Source of the DNA: Acanthosepion lycidas
Taxonomy: Eukaryota; Mollusca; Cephalopoda; Sepiida; Sepiidae
Assembly: GCA_963932145.1 (NCBI GenBank)
Contig: OZ010605.1
Coordinates: forward strand, 23,874,172-23,938,171
Reading direction: 5' to 3'
Length of the DNA: 64,000 bases
The notes beneath the pieces are model-generated. The model was not told the DNA's origin. It saw only the letters and a list, made by a program, of their open reading frames with translations, and did not search any database. How positions within the stretch are numbered: the stretch's first letter is position 1; the number at the start of each line of letters is the position of its first letter. The position numbers and the translations under genes were made by a program. Positions 38,210-51,869 of this stretch are shown here, piece after piece.

Positions 38210-41200
38210 ACTGAATTTCTGAGTCGAGGTTTTCTCATTATTTCACGAATTATTCTTATCTGAATTTCTGAGTTCAGGTTTTCTCATTATTATACGAATT
38301 ATTCTTAACTGAATTTCTGAGTTCATGTTTTCTCAATTACTTCACGAATTATTCTTATCTGAATTTCTGAGTTAAGGTTTTCTCATTATTTCACGAATTA
38401 TTCTTATCTGAGTTTCTGATTTGTAGTTTTCTCATTATTTCACGAATTATTCTCAACTGAATTTCTGAGTTGAGGTTTTCTCATTATTATACGAATTATT
38501 CTTAACTGAATATCTGAGTTGAGGTTTTCTCATTATTTCACGAATTATTCTCAACTGAATTTCTGAGTTGAGGTTTTCTCATTATTTCACGAATTATTCT
38601 TATCTGAGTTCAGTTTTTCTCATTATTTCACGAATTATTCTTATCTGAATTTCTGAGTTCACGTTTTCTCATTATTTCACGAATTATTCTTAACTGAATT
38701 TCTGAGTTCAGGTTTTCTCATTATTTCACGAATTATTCTTATCTGAATTTCTGGGCAGAGGTTTTCTTTTTATTATACAAATTATTCTTAACTGAATTTC
38801 TGAGTCGAGGTTTTCTCATTATTTCACGAATTATTTTTATCTGAATTTCTGATTTGTAGTTTTCTCATTATTTCACGAATTATTCTTATCTGAATTTCTG
38901 AGTTGAGGTTTTCTCATTATTTCACGAATTATTCTTATCTGAGTTCAGTTTTTTCATTATTTCACGAATTATTCTTATCTGAATTTCTGAGTTCACGTTT
39001 TCTCATTATTTCACGAATTATTCTTAACTGAATTTCTGAGTTCAGGTTTTCTCATTATTTCACGAATTATTCTCATCTGAATTTCTGAGTTCAGGTTTTC
39101 TCATTATTTCACGAATTATTCTTATCTGAGTTTCTGATTTGTGGTTTCACATTATTTCACGAATTATTCTCATCTGATTTTCTGAGTTGAGGTTTTCTCA
39201 TTATTTCACGAATTATTCTTAACTGAAATTCTGAGTCGAGGTGTTCTCATTATTTCACGAATTATTCTAAACTGAATTTCTGAGTTGATGTTTTCTCATT
39301 ATTTCATGAATTATTCTTATGTAAATTATTGAGTTGAGGTTTTCTCATTATTTCACGAATTATTCTTATCTTAATTTCTGACTTCAGGTTTTCTCATTAT
39401 TTCACGAATTATTCTTATCTGAATTTCTGAGTTGAGGTTTTCTCATTATTTCACGAATTATTCTTATCTGAATTTCTGAGTTGATGATTTCTCATTATTT
39501 CACGAATTATTCTTATCTGAGTTTCTGAGTTGAGGTTTTCTCATTATTTCACGAATTATTCTTATCCGAATTTCTGAGTTGAGGTTTTCTCATTATTATA
39601 CGAATTATTCTTAACTGAATTTCTGAGTTCAGGTTTTCTCAATTATTTCACGAATTATTCTTATCTGAATTTCTGAGTTGAGGTTTTCTCATTATTTCAC
39701 GAATTATTCTTAACTGAATTACTGAGTTGATGTGTTCTAATATTTCATGAATTATTCTCAACTGAATTTCTGAGTTGAGGTTTACTCATTATTTCACGAA
39801 TAATTCTTAACTGAATTTTTGAGTCGTGGTTTTCTCATTATTTCACGAATTATTCTTATCTGAATTTCTGAGTTCAGGTTTTCTCATTATTTCACGAATT
39901 ATTCTTATCTGAATTTCTGAGTTGAGGTTTACTCATTATTTCACGAATTATTCTTATCTGAATTTCTGAGCAGAGGTTTTCTCATTATTATACGAATTAT
40001 TCTTAACTGAATTTCTGAGTCGAGGTTTTCTCATTATTTCACGAATTATTCTTATCTGAATTTCTGAGTTCAGGTTTTCTCATTATTATACGAATTATTC
40101 TTAACAGAATTTCTGAGTTCATGTTTTCTCAATTACTTCACGAATTATTCTTATCTGAATTTCTGAGTTAAGGTTTTCTCATTATTTCACGAATTATTCT
40201 TATCTGAGTTTCTGATTTGTAGTTTTCTCATTATTTCACGAATTATTCTCAACTGAATTTCTGAGTTGAGGTTTTCTCATTATTATACGAATTATTCTTA
40301 ACTGAATTTCTGAGTTGAGGTTTTCTCATTATTTCACGAATTATTCTCAACTGAATTTCTGAGTTGAGGTTTTCTCATTATTTCACGAATTATTCTTATC
40401 TGAGTTCAGTTTTTCTCATTATTTCACGAATTATTCTTATCTGAATTTCTGAGTTCACGTTTTCTCATTATTTCACGAATTATTCTTAACTGAATTTCTG
40501 AGTTCAGGTTTTCTCATTATTTCACGAATTATTCTTATCTGAATTTCTGGGCAGAGGTTTTCTTTTTATTATACAAATTATTCTTAACTGAATTTCTGAG
40601 TCGAGGTTTTCTCATTATTTCACGAATTATTTTTATCTGAATTTCTGATTTGTAGTTTTCTCATTATTTCACGAATTATTCTTATCTGAATTTCTGAGTT
40701 GAGGTTTTCTCATTATTTCACGAATTATTCTTATCTGAGTTCAGTTTTCTCATTATTTCACGAATTATTCTTATCTGAATTTCTGAGTTCACGTTTTCTC
40801 ATTATTTCACGAATTATTCTTAACTGAATTTCTGAGTTCAGGTTTTCTCATTATTTCACGAATTATTCTCATCTGAATTTCTGAGTTCAGGTTTTCTCAT
40901 TATTTCACGAATTATTCTTATCTGAGTTTCTGATTTGTGGTTTCACATTATTTCACGAATTATTCTCATCTGATTTTCTGAGTTGAGGTTTTCTCATTAT
41001 TTCACGAATTATTCTTAACTGAAATTCTGAGTCGAGGTGTTCTCATTATTTCACGAATTATTCTAAACTGAATTTCTGAGTTGATGTTTTCTCATTATTT
41101 CATGAATTATTCTTATGTAAATTATTGAGTTGAGGTTTTCTCATTATTTCACGAATTATTCTTATCTTAATTTCTGACTTCAGGTTTTCTCATTATTTCA

Positions 41201-41812
41201 CGAATTATTCTTATCTGAATTTCTGAGTTGAGGTTTTCTCATTATTTCACGAATTATTCTTATCTGAATTTCTGAGTTGATGATTTCTCATTATTTCACG
41301 AATTATTCTTATCTGAGTTTCTGAGTTGAGGTTTTCTCATTATTTCACGAATTATTCTTATCCGAATTTCTGAGTTGAGTTTTTCTCATTATTATACGAA
41401 TTATTTTTAACTGAATTTCTGAGTTCAGGTTTTCTCAATTATTTCACGAATTATTCTTATCTGAATTTCTGAGCTGAGGTTTTCTCATTATTTCACGAAT
41501 TATTCTTAACTGAATTACTGAGTTGATGTGTTCTAATATTTCATGAATTATTCTCAACTGAATTTCTGAGTTGAGGTTTACTCATTATTTCACGAATAAT
41601 TCTTAACTGAATTTTTGAGTCGTGGTTTTCTCATTATTTCACGAATTATTCTTATCTGAATTTCTGAGTTCAGGTTTTCTCATTATTTCACGAATTATTC
41701 TTATCTGAATTTCTGAGTTGAGGTTTACTCATTATTTCACGAATTATTCTTATCTGAATTTCTGAGCAGAGGTTTTCTCATTATTATACGAATTATTCTT
41801 AACTGAATTTCT
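38210..41812 (+). repeat. Two tandem copies of a 1,796-bp higher-order repeat
   Basis: The markers CTGGGCAGAGG (38,751 and 40,547), GTTCATG before CAATTACTTC (38,321 and 40,117) and GTGTTCTAATATTTC (39,732 and 41,528) all recur 1,796 bp apart. The match breaks at CTCAGTTGAGG near 41,812. Confidence 0.87.
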
Positions 41813-44800
41813 CAGTTGAGGTGTTCTCATTATCTCACGAATTATTCTAAACTGAATTTCTGAGTTGATGTTTTCTCATTATTTCTTGAATTATTCTCAA
41901 CTGAATTTCTGAGTTGAGGTTTACTCATTATTTCATGAATTATTCTTAACTGAATTTCTGAGTCGAGGTTTTCTCATTATTTCACGAATTATTCTTATCT
42001 GAATTTCTGAGTTCAGGTTTTCTCATTATTTCACGAATTATTCTTATCTGAGTTTCTGATTTGTAGTTTTCTCATTATTTCACGAATAATTCTCAACTGA
42101 ATTTCTGAGTTGAGGTTTTCTCATTATTATACGAATTATTCTTAACTGAATTTCTGAGTTGAGGTTTTCTCATTATTTCACGAATTATTCTCAACTGAAT
42201 TTCTGAGTTGAGGTTTTCTCATTATTTCACGAATTATTCTTATCTGAGTTGAGTTTTTCTCATTATTTCACGAATTATTCTTATCTGAATTTCTGAGTTC
42301 ACGTTTTCTCATTATTTCACGAATTATTCTTAACTGAATTTCTGAGTTCAGGTTTTCTCATTATTTCACGAATTATTCTCATCTGAATTTCTGAGTTCAG
42401 GTTTTCTCATTATTTCGCGAATTATTCTTATCTGAATTTCTGAGTTCAGGTTTTCTCATTATTTCACGAATTATTCTTATCTGAATTTCTGAGTTGAGGT
42501 TTACTCATTATTTCACGAATTATTCTTATCTGAATTTCTGAGTCGAGGTTTTCTCATTATTTCACGAATTATTTTTATCTGAATTTCTGATTTGTAGTTT
42601 TCTCATTATTTCACGAATTATTCTTATCTGAATTTCTGAGTTGAGGTTTTCTCATTATTATACGAATTATTCTTAACTGAATTTCTGAGTCGAGGTTTTC
42701 TCATTATTTCACGAATTATTCTTATCTGAATTTCTGAGTTCAGGTTTTCTCATTATTATACGAATTATTCTTAACTGAATTTCTGAGTTCATGTTTTCTC
42801 AATTACTTCACGAATTATTCTTATCTGAATTTCTGAGTTAAGGTTTTCTCATTATTTCACGAATTATTCTTATCTGAGTTTCTGATTTGTAGTTTTCTCA
42901 TTATTTCACGAATTATTCTCAACTGAATTTCTGAGTTGAGGTTTTCTCATTATTATACGAATTATTCTTAACTGAATTTCTGAGTTGAGGTTTTCTCATT
43001 ATTTCACGAATTATTCTCAACTGAATTTCTGAGTTGAGGTTTTCTCATTATTTCACGAATTATTCTTATCTGAGTTCAGTTTTTCTCATTATTTCACGAA
43101 TTATTCTTATCTGAATTTCTGAGTTCACGTTTTCTCATTATTTCACGAATTATTCTTAACTGAATTTCTGAGTTCAGGTTTTCTCATTATTTCACGAATT
43201 ATTCTCATCTGAATTTCTGAGTTCAGGTTTTCTCACTATTTCGCGAATTATTCTTATCTGAATTTCTGAGTTCAGGTTTTCTCATTATTTCACGAATTAT
43301 TCTTATCTGAATTTCTGAGTTGAGGTTTACTCATTATTTCACGAATTATTCTTATCTGAATTTCTGGGCAGAGGTTTTCTTTTTATTATACAAATTATTC
43401 TTAACTGAATTTCTGAGTCGAGGTTTTCTCATTATTTCACGAATTATTTTTATCTGAATTTCTGATTTGTAGTTTTCTCATTATTTCACGAATTATTCTT
43501 ATCTGAATTTCTGAGTTGAGGTTTTCTCATTATTTCACGAATTATTCTTATCTGAGTTCAGTTTTCTCATTATTTCACGAATTATTCTTATCTGAATTTC
43601 TGAGTTCACGTTTTCTCATTATTTCACGAATTATTCTTAACTGAATTTCTGAGTTCAGGTTTTCTCATTATTTCACGAATTATTCTCATCTGAATTTCTG
43701 AGTTCAGGTTTTCTCATTATTTCACGAATTATTCTCATCTGAATTTCTGAGTTCAGGTTTTCTCACTATTTCGCGAATTATTCTTATCTGAATTTCTGAG
43801 TTCAGGTTTTCTCATTATTTCACGAATTATTCTTATCTGAATTTCTGAGTTGAGGTTTACTCATTATTTCACGAATTATTCTTATCTGAATTTCTGAGCA
43901 GAGGTTTTCTCATTATTATACGAATTATTTTAAACTGAATTTCTGAGTTGAGGTTTTCTCATTATTTCACGAATTATTCTTATATGAATTTCTGAGTTGA
44001 GGTTTTCTCATTATTTCACGAATTATTCTTAAATGAATTTCTGAGTTGAGGTTTTCTCATTATTTCACGTATTATTCTTATCTGAATTTCTGAGTTCAGG
44101 TTTTCTCATTATTTCACGAATTATTCTTATCTGAGTTTCTGATTTGTGGTTTCACATTATTTCACGAATTATTCTCATCTGAATTTCTGAGTTGAGGTTT
44201 TCTCATTATTTCACGAATTATTCTTAACTGAATTTCTGAGTCGAGGTGTTCTCATTATTTCACGAATTATTCTAAACTGAATTTCTGAGTTGATGTTTTT
44301 CTCATTATTTCATGAATTATTCTTATGTAAATTATTGAGTTGAGGTTTTCTCATTATTTCACGAATTATTCTTATCTTAATTTCTGAGTTGAGGATTTCT
44401 CATTATTTCACGAATTATTCTTATCTGATTTTCTGAGTTGAGGTTTTCTCATTATTTCACGAATTATTCTTATCCGAATTTCTGAGTTGAGGTTTTCTCA
44501 TTATTATACGAATTATTCTTAACTGAATTTCTGAGTTCAGGTTTTCTCAATTATTTCACGAATTATTCTTATCTGAATTTTTGAGTTGAGGTTTTCTCAT
44601 TATTTCACGAATTATTCTTAACTGAATTTCTGAGTTGATGTGTTCTAATTTTTCCTGAATTATTCTCAACTGAATTTCTGAGTTGAGGTTTACTCATTAT
44701 TTCACGAATAATTCTTAACTGAATTTTTGAGTCGTGGTTTTCTCATTATTTCACGAATTATTCTTATCTGAATTTCTGAGTTCAGGTTTTCTCATTATTT

Positions 44801-47800
44801 CACGAATTATTCTTATCTGAATTTCTGAGTTGAGGTTTTCTCATTATTTCACGAATTATTCTTATCTGAGTTTCTGATTTGTAGTTTTCTCATTATTTCA
44901 CGAATTATTCTCAAATGAATTTCTGAGTTGAGGTTTTCTCATTATTTCACGAATTATTCTCAACTGAATTTCTGAGTTGAGGTTTTCTCATTATTTCACG
45001 AATTATTCTTATCTGAGTTCAGTTTTTCTCATTATTTCACGAATTATTCTTATCTGAATTTCTGACTTCACGTTTTCTCATTATTTCACGAATTATTCTT
45101 AACTGAATTTCTGAGTTCAGGTTTTCTCATTATTTCACGAATTATTCTCATCTGAATTTCTGAGTTCAGGTTTTCTCACTATTTCGCGAATTATTCTTAT
45201 CTGAATTTCTGAGTTCAGGTTTTCTCATTATTTCACGAATTATTCTTATCTGAGTTTCTGATTTGTGGTTTCACATTATTTCACGAATTATTCTCATCTG
45301 ATTTTCTGAGTTGAGGTTTTCTCATTATTTCACGAATTATTCTTAACTGAAATTCTGAGTCGAGGTGTTCTCATTATTTCACGAATTATTCTAAACTGAA
45401 TTTCTGAGTTGATGTTTTCTCATTATTTCATGAATTATTCTTATGTAAATTATTGAGTTGAGGTTTTCTCATTATTTCACGAATTATTCTTATCTTAATT
45501 TCTGACTTCAGGTTTTCTCATTATTTCACGAATTATTCTTATCTGAATTTCTGAGTTGAGGTTTTCTCATTATTTCACGAATTATTCTTATCTGAATTTC
45601 TGAGTTGATGATTTCTCATTATTTCACGAATTATTCTTATCTGAGTTTCTGAGTTGAGGTTTTCTCATTATTTCACGAATTATTCTTATCCGAATTTCTG
45701 AGTTGAGGTTTTCTCATTATTATACGAATTATTTTTAACTGAATTTCTGAGTTCAGGTTTTCTCAATTATTTCACGAATTATTCTTATCTGAATTTCTGA
45801 GTTGAGGTTTTCTCATTATTTCACGAATTATTCTTAACTGAATTACTGAGTTGATGTGTTCTAATATTTCATGAATTATTCTCAACTGAATTTCTGAGTT
45901 GAGGTTTACTCATTATTTCACGAATAATTCTTATCTGAATTTCTGAGTTCAGGTTTTCTCATTATTTCACGAATTATTCTTATCTGAATTTCTGAGTTGA
46001 GGTTTACTCATTATTTCACGAATTATTCTTATCTGAATTTCTGAGCAGAGGTTTTCTCATTATTATACGAATTATTCTTAACTGAATTTCTCAGTTGAGG
46101 TGTTCTCATTATCTCACGAATTATTCTAAACTGAATTTCTGAGTTGATGTTTTCTCATTATTTCTTGAATTATTCTCAACTGAATTTCTGAGTTGAGGTT
46201 TACTCATTATTTCATGAATTATTCTTAACTGAATTTCTGAGTCGAGGTTTTCTCATTATTTCACGAATTATTCTTATCTGAATTTCTGAGTTCAGGTTTT
46301 CTCATTATTTCACGAATTATTCTTATCTGAGTTTCTGATTTGTAGTTTTCTCATTATTTCACGAATAATTCTCAACTGAATTTCTGAGTTGAGGTTTTCT
46401 CATTATTATACGAATTATTCTTAACTGAATTTCTGAGTTGAGGTTTTCTCATTATTTCACGAATTATTCTCAACTGAATTTCTGAGTTGAGGTTTTCTCA
46501 TTATTTCACGAATTATTCTTATCTGAGTTGAGTTTTTCTCATTATTTCACGAATTATTCTTATCTGAATTTCTGAGTTCACGTTTTCTCATTATTTCACG
46601 AATTATTCTTAACTGAATTTCTGAGTTCAGGTTTTCTCATTATTTCACGAATTATTCTCATCTGAATTTCTGAGTTCAGGTTTTCTCATTATTTCGCGAA
46701 TTATTCTTATCTGAATTTCTGAGTTCAGGTTTTCTCATTATTTCACGAATTATTCTTATCTGAATTTCTGAGTTGAGGTTTACTCATTATTTCACGAATT
46801 ATTCTTATCTGAATTTCTGAGTCGAGGTTTTCTCATTATTTCACGAATTATTTTTATCTGAATTTCTGATTTGTAGTTTTCTCATTATTTCACGAATTAT
46901 TCTTATCTGAATTTCTGAGTTGAGGTTTTCTCATTATTATACGAATTATTCTTAACTGAATTTCTGAGTCGAGGTTTTCTCATTATTTCACGAATTATTC
47001 TTATCTGAATTTCTGAGTTCAGGTTTTCTCATTATTATACGAATTATTCTTAACTGAATTTCTGAGTTCATGTTTTCTCAATTACTTCACGAATTATTCT
47101 TATCTGAATTTCTGAGTTAAGGTTTTCTCATTATTTCACGAATTATTCTTATCTGAGTTTCTGATTTGTAGTTTTCTCATTATTTCACGAATTATTCTCA
47201 ACTGAATTTCTGAGTTGAGGTTTTCTCATTATTATACGAATTATTCTTAACTGAATTTCTGAGTTGAGGTTTTCTCATTATTTCACGAATTATTCTCAAC
47301 TGAATTTCTGAGTTGAGGTTTTCTCATTATTTCACGAATTATTCTTATCTGAGTTCAGTTTTTCTCATTATTTCACGAATTATTCTTATCTGAATTTCTG
47401 AGTTCACGTTTTCTCATTATTTCACGAATTATTCTTAACTGAATTTCTGAGTTCAGGTTTTCTCATTATTTCACGAATTATTCTCATCTGAATTTCTGAG
47501 TTCAGGTTTTCTCACTATTTCGCGAATTATTCTTATCTGAATTTCTGAGTTCAGGTTTTCTCATTATTTCACGAATTATTCTTATCTGAATTTCTGAGTT
47601 GAGGTTTACTCATTATTTCACGAATTATTCTTATCTGAATTTCTGGGCAGAGGTTTTCTTTTTATTATACAAATTATTCTTAACTGAATTTCTGAGTCGA
47701 GGTTTTCTCATTATTTCACGAATTATTTTTATCTGAATTTCTGATTTGTAGTTTTCTCATTATTTCACGAATTATTCTTATCTGAATTTCTGAGTTGAGG

Positions 47801-49520
47801 TTTTCTCATTATTTCACGAATTATTCTTATCTGAGTTCAGTTTTCTCATTATTTCACGAATTATTCTTATCTGAATTTCTGAGTTCACGTTTTCTCATTA
47901 TTTCACGAATTATTCTTAACTGAATTTCTGAGTTCAGGTTTTCTCATTATTTCACGAATTATTCTCATCTGAATTTCTGAGTTCAGGTTTTCTCATTATT
48001 TCACGAATTATTCTCATCTGAATTTCTGAGTTCAGGTTTTCTCACTATTTCGCGAATTATTCTTATCTGAATTTCTGAGTTCAGGTTTTCTCATTATTTC
48101 ACGAATTATTCTTATCTGAATTTCTGAGTTGAGGTTTACTCATTATTTCACGAATTATTCTTATCTGAATTTCTGAGCAGAGGTTTTCTCATTATTATAC
48201 GAATTATTTTAAACTGAATTTCTGAGTTGAGGTTTTCTCATTATTTCACGAATTATTCTTATATGAATTTCTGAGTTGAGGTTTTCTCATTATTTCACGA
48301 ATTATTCTTAAATGAATTTCTGAGTTGAGGTTTTCTCATTATTTCACGTATTATTCTTATCTGAATTTCTGAGTTCAGGTTTTCTCATTATTTCACGAAT
48401 TATTCTTATCTGAGTTTCTGATTTGTGGTTTCACATTATTTCACGAATTATTCTCATCTGAATTTCTGAGTTGAGGTTTTCTCATTATTTCACGAATTAT
48501 TCTTAACTGAATTTCTGAGTCGAGGTGTTCTCATTATTTCACGAATTATTCTAAACTGAATTTCTGAGTTGATGTTTTTCTCATTATTTCATGAATTATT
48601 CTTATGTAAATTATTGAGTTGAGGTTTTCTCATTATTTCACGAATTATTCTTATCTTAATTTCTGAGTTGAGGATTTCTCATTATTTCACGAATTATTCT
48701 TATCTGATTTTCTGAGTTGAGGTTTTCTCATTATTTCACGAATTATTCTTATCCGAATTTCTGAGTTGAGGTTTTCTCATTATTATACGAATTATTCTTA
48801 ACTGAATTTCTGAGTTCAGGTTTTCTCAATTATTTCACGAATTATTCTTATCTGAATTTTTGAGTTGCGGTTTTCTCATTATTTCACGAATTATTCTTAA
48901 CTGAATTTCTGAGTTGATGTGTTCTAATTTTTCCTGAATTATTCTCAACTGAATTTCTGAGTTGAGGTTTACTCATTATTTCACGAATAATTCTTAACTG
49001 AATTTTTGAGTCGTGGTTTTCTCATTATTTCACGAATTATTCTTATCTGAATTTCTGAGTTCAGGTTTTCTCATTATTTCACGAATTATTCTTATCTGAA
49101 TTTCTGAGTTGAGGTTTTCTCATTATTTCACGAATTATTCTTATCTGAGTTTCTGATTTGTAGTTTTCTCATTATTTCACGAATTATTCTCAAATGAATT
49201 TCTGAGTTGAGGTTTTCTCATTATTTCACGAATTATTCTCAACTGAATTTCTGAGTTGAGGTTTTCTCATTATTTCACGAATTATTCTTATCTGAGTTCA
49301 GTTTTTCTCATTATTTCACGAATTATTCTTATCTGAATTTCTGACTTCACGTTTTCTCATTATTTCACGAATTATTCTTAACTGAATTTCTGAGTTCAGG
49401 TTTTCTCATTATTTCACGAATTATTCTCATCTGAATTTCTGAGTTCAGGTTTTCTCACTATTTCGCGAATTATTCTTATCTGAATTTCTGAGTTCAGGTT
49501 TTCTCATTATTTCACGAATT
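41640..49520 (+). repeat. Two copies of a 4,279-bp higher-order block
   Basis: Markers CTCAGTTGAGGTG (41,813 and 46,092), GTTCATG before CAATTACTTC (42,787 and 47,066) and GTGTTCTAATTTTTCC (44,640 and 48,919) recur 4,279 bp apart. A marker to the left recurs at 4,328 (41,528 and 45,856), because one 49-bp unit is missing near 45,930. Copies diverge at about 45,240/49,520. Confidence 0.88.
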
Positions 49521-51869
49521 ATTCTTATCTGAATTTCTGAGTTGAGGTTTACTCATTATTTCACGAATTATTCTTATCTGAATTTCTGGCCAGAGGTTTT
49601 CTTATTATTATACAAATTATTCTTAACTGAATTTCTGAGTTCAGGTTTTCTCATTATTTCACGAATTATTCTTATCTGAATTTCTGAGTTGAGGTTTTCT
49701 CATTATTTCACGAATTATTCTTAACTGAATTTCTGAGTCGAGGTTTTCTCATTATTTCACGAATTATTTTTATCTGAATTTCTGATTTGTAGTTTTCTCA
49801 TTATTTCACGAATTATTCTTATCTGAATTTCTGAGTTGAGGTTTTCTCATTATTATACGAATTATTCTTAACTGAATTTCTGTGTTCAGGTTTTCTCATT
49901 ATTTCACGAATTATTCTTATCTGAGTTCAGTTTTTCTCATTATAATCACGAATTATTCTTATCTGAATTTCTGAGTTCAGGTTTTCTCATTATTTCACGA
50001 ATTATTCTTAACTGAATTTCTGAGTTCTGGTTTTATCATTATTACACGAATTATTCTCATCTGAATTTCTGAGTTCAGGTTTTCTCATTATTTCACGAAT
50101 TATTCTTATCTGAATTTCTGAGTTCAGGTTTTCTCATTATTTCACGAATTATTCTTATCTGAATTTCTGAGTTGAGGTTTACTCATTATTTCACGAATTA
50201 TTCTTATCTGAATTTCTGAGCAGAGGTTTTCTCATTATTATACGAATTATTTTTAACTGAATTTCTGAGTTGAGGTTTTCTCATTATTTCACGAATTATT
50301 CTTATATGAATTTCTGAGTTGAGGTTTTCTCATTATTTCACGAATTATTCTTAACTGAATTTCTGAGTTGAGGTTTTCTCATTATTTCACGTCTTATTCT
50401 TATCTGAATTTCTGAGTTCAGGTTTTCTCATTATTTCACGAATTATTCTTATCTGAGTTTCTGTTTTGTGGTTTCACATTATTTCACGAATTATTCTCAT
50501 CTGAATTTCTGAGTTGAGGTTTTCTCATTATTTCACGAATTATTCTTAACTGAATTTGTGAGTCGAGGTGTTCTCATTATTTCACGAATTATTCTAAACT
50601 GAATTTCTGAGTTGATGTTTTTCTCATTATTTCATGAATTATTCTTATATAAATTATTGAGTTGAGGTTTTCTCATTATTTCACGAATTATTCTTATCTT
50701 AATTTCTGAGTTGAGGATTTCTCATTATTTCACGAATTATTCTTATCTGAGTTTCCGAGTTGAGGTTTTCTCATTATTTCACGAATTATTCTTATCCGAA
50801 TTTCTGAGTTGAGGTTTTCTCATTATTATACGAATTATTCTTAACTGAATTTCTGAGTTCAGGTTTTCTCAATTATTTCACGAATTATTCTTATCTGAAT
50901 TTCTGAGTTGAGGTTTTCTCATTATTTCACGAATTATTCTTAACTGAATTTCTGAGTTGATGTGTTCTAATTTTTCCTGAATTATTCTCAACTGAATTTC
51001 TGAGTTGAGGTTTACTCATTATTTCACGAATAATTCTTAACTGAATTTTTGAGTCGTGGTTTTCTCATTATTTCACGAATTATTCTTATCTGAATTTCTG
51101 AGTTCAGGTTTTCTCATTATTTCACGAATTATTCTTATCTGAATTTCTGAGTTGAGGTTTTCTCATTATTTCACGAATTATTCTTATCTGAGTTTCTGAT
51201 TTGTAGTTTTCTCATTATTTCACGAATTATTCTCAACTGAATTTCTGAGTTGAGGTTTTCTCATTATTTCACGAATTATTCTTATCTGAGTTCAGTTTTT
51301 CTCATTATTTCACGAATTATTCTTATCTGAATTTCTGAGTTCACGTTTTCTCATTATTTCACGAATTATTCTTAACTGAATTTCTGAGTTCAGGTTTTCT
51401 CATTATTTCACGAATTATTCTCATCTGAATTTCTGAGTTCAGGTTTTCTCATTATTTCACGAATTATTCTTATCTGAATTTCTGAGTTGAGGTTTACTCA
51501 TTATTTCACGAATTATTCTTATCTGAATTTCTGGGCAGAGGTTTTCTTATTATTATACAAATTATTCTTAACTGAATTTCTGAGTTCAGGTTTTCTCATT
51601 ATTTCACGAATTATTCTTATCTGAATTTCTGAGTTGAGTTTTTCTCATTATTTCACGAATTATTCTTAACTGAATTTCTGAGTCGAGGTTTTCTCATTAT
51701 TTCACGAATTATTTTTATCTGAATTTCTGATTTGTAGTTTTCTCATTATTTCACGAATTATTCTTATCTGAATTGCTGAGTTGAGGTTTTCTCATTATTA
51801 TACGATTTATTCTTAACTGAATTTCTGAGTTCAGGTTTTCTCATTATTTCCCGAATTATTCTTAACTGA

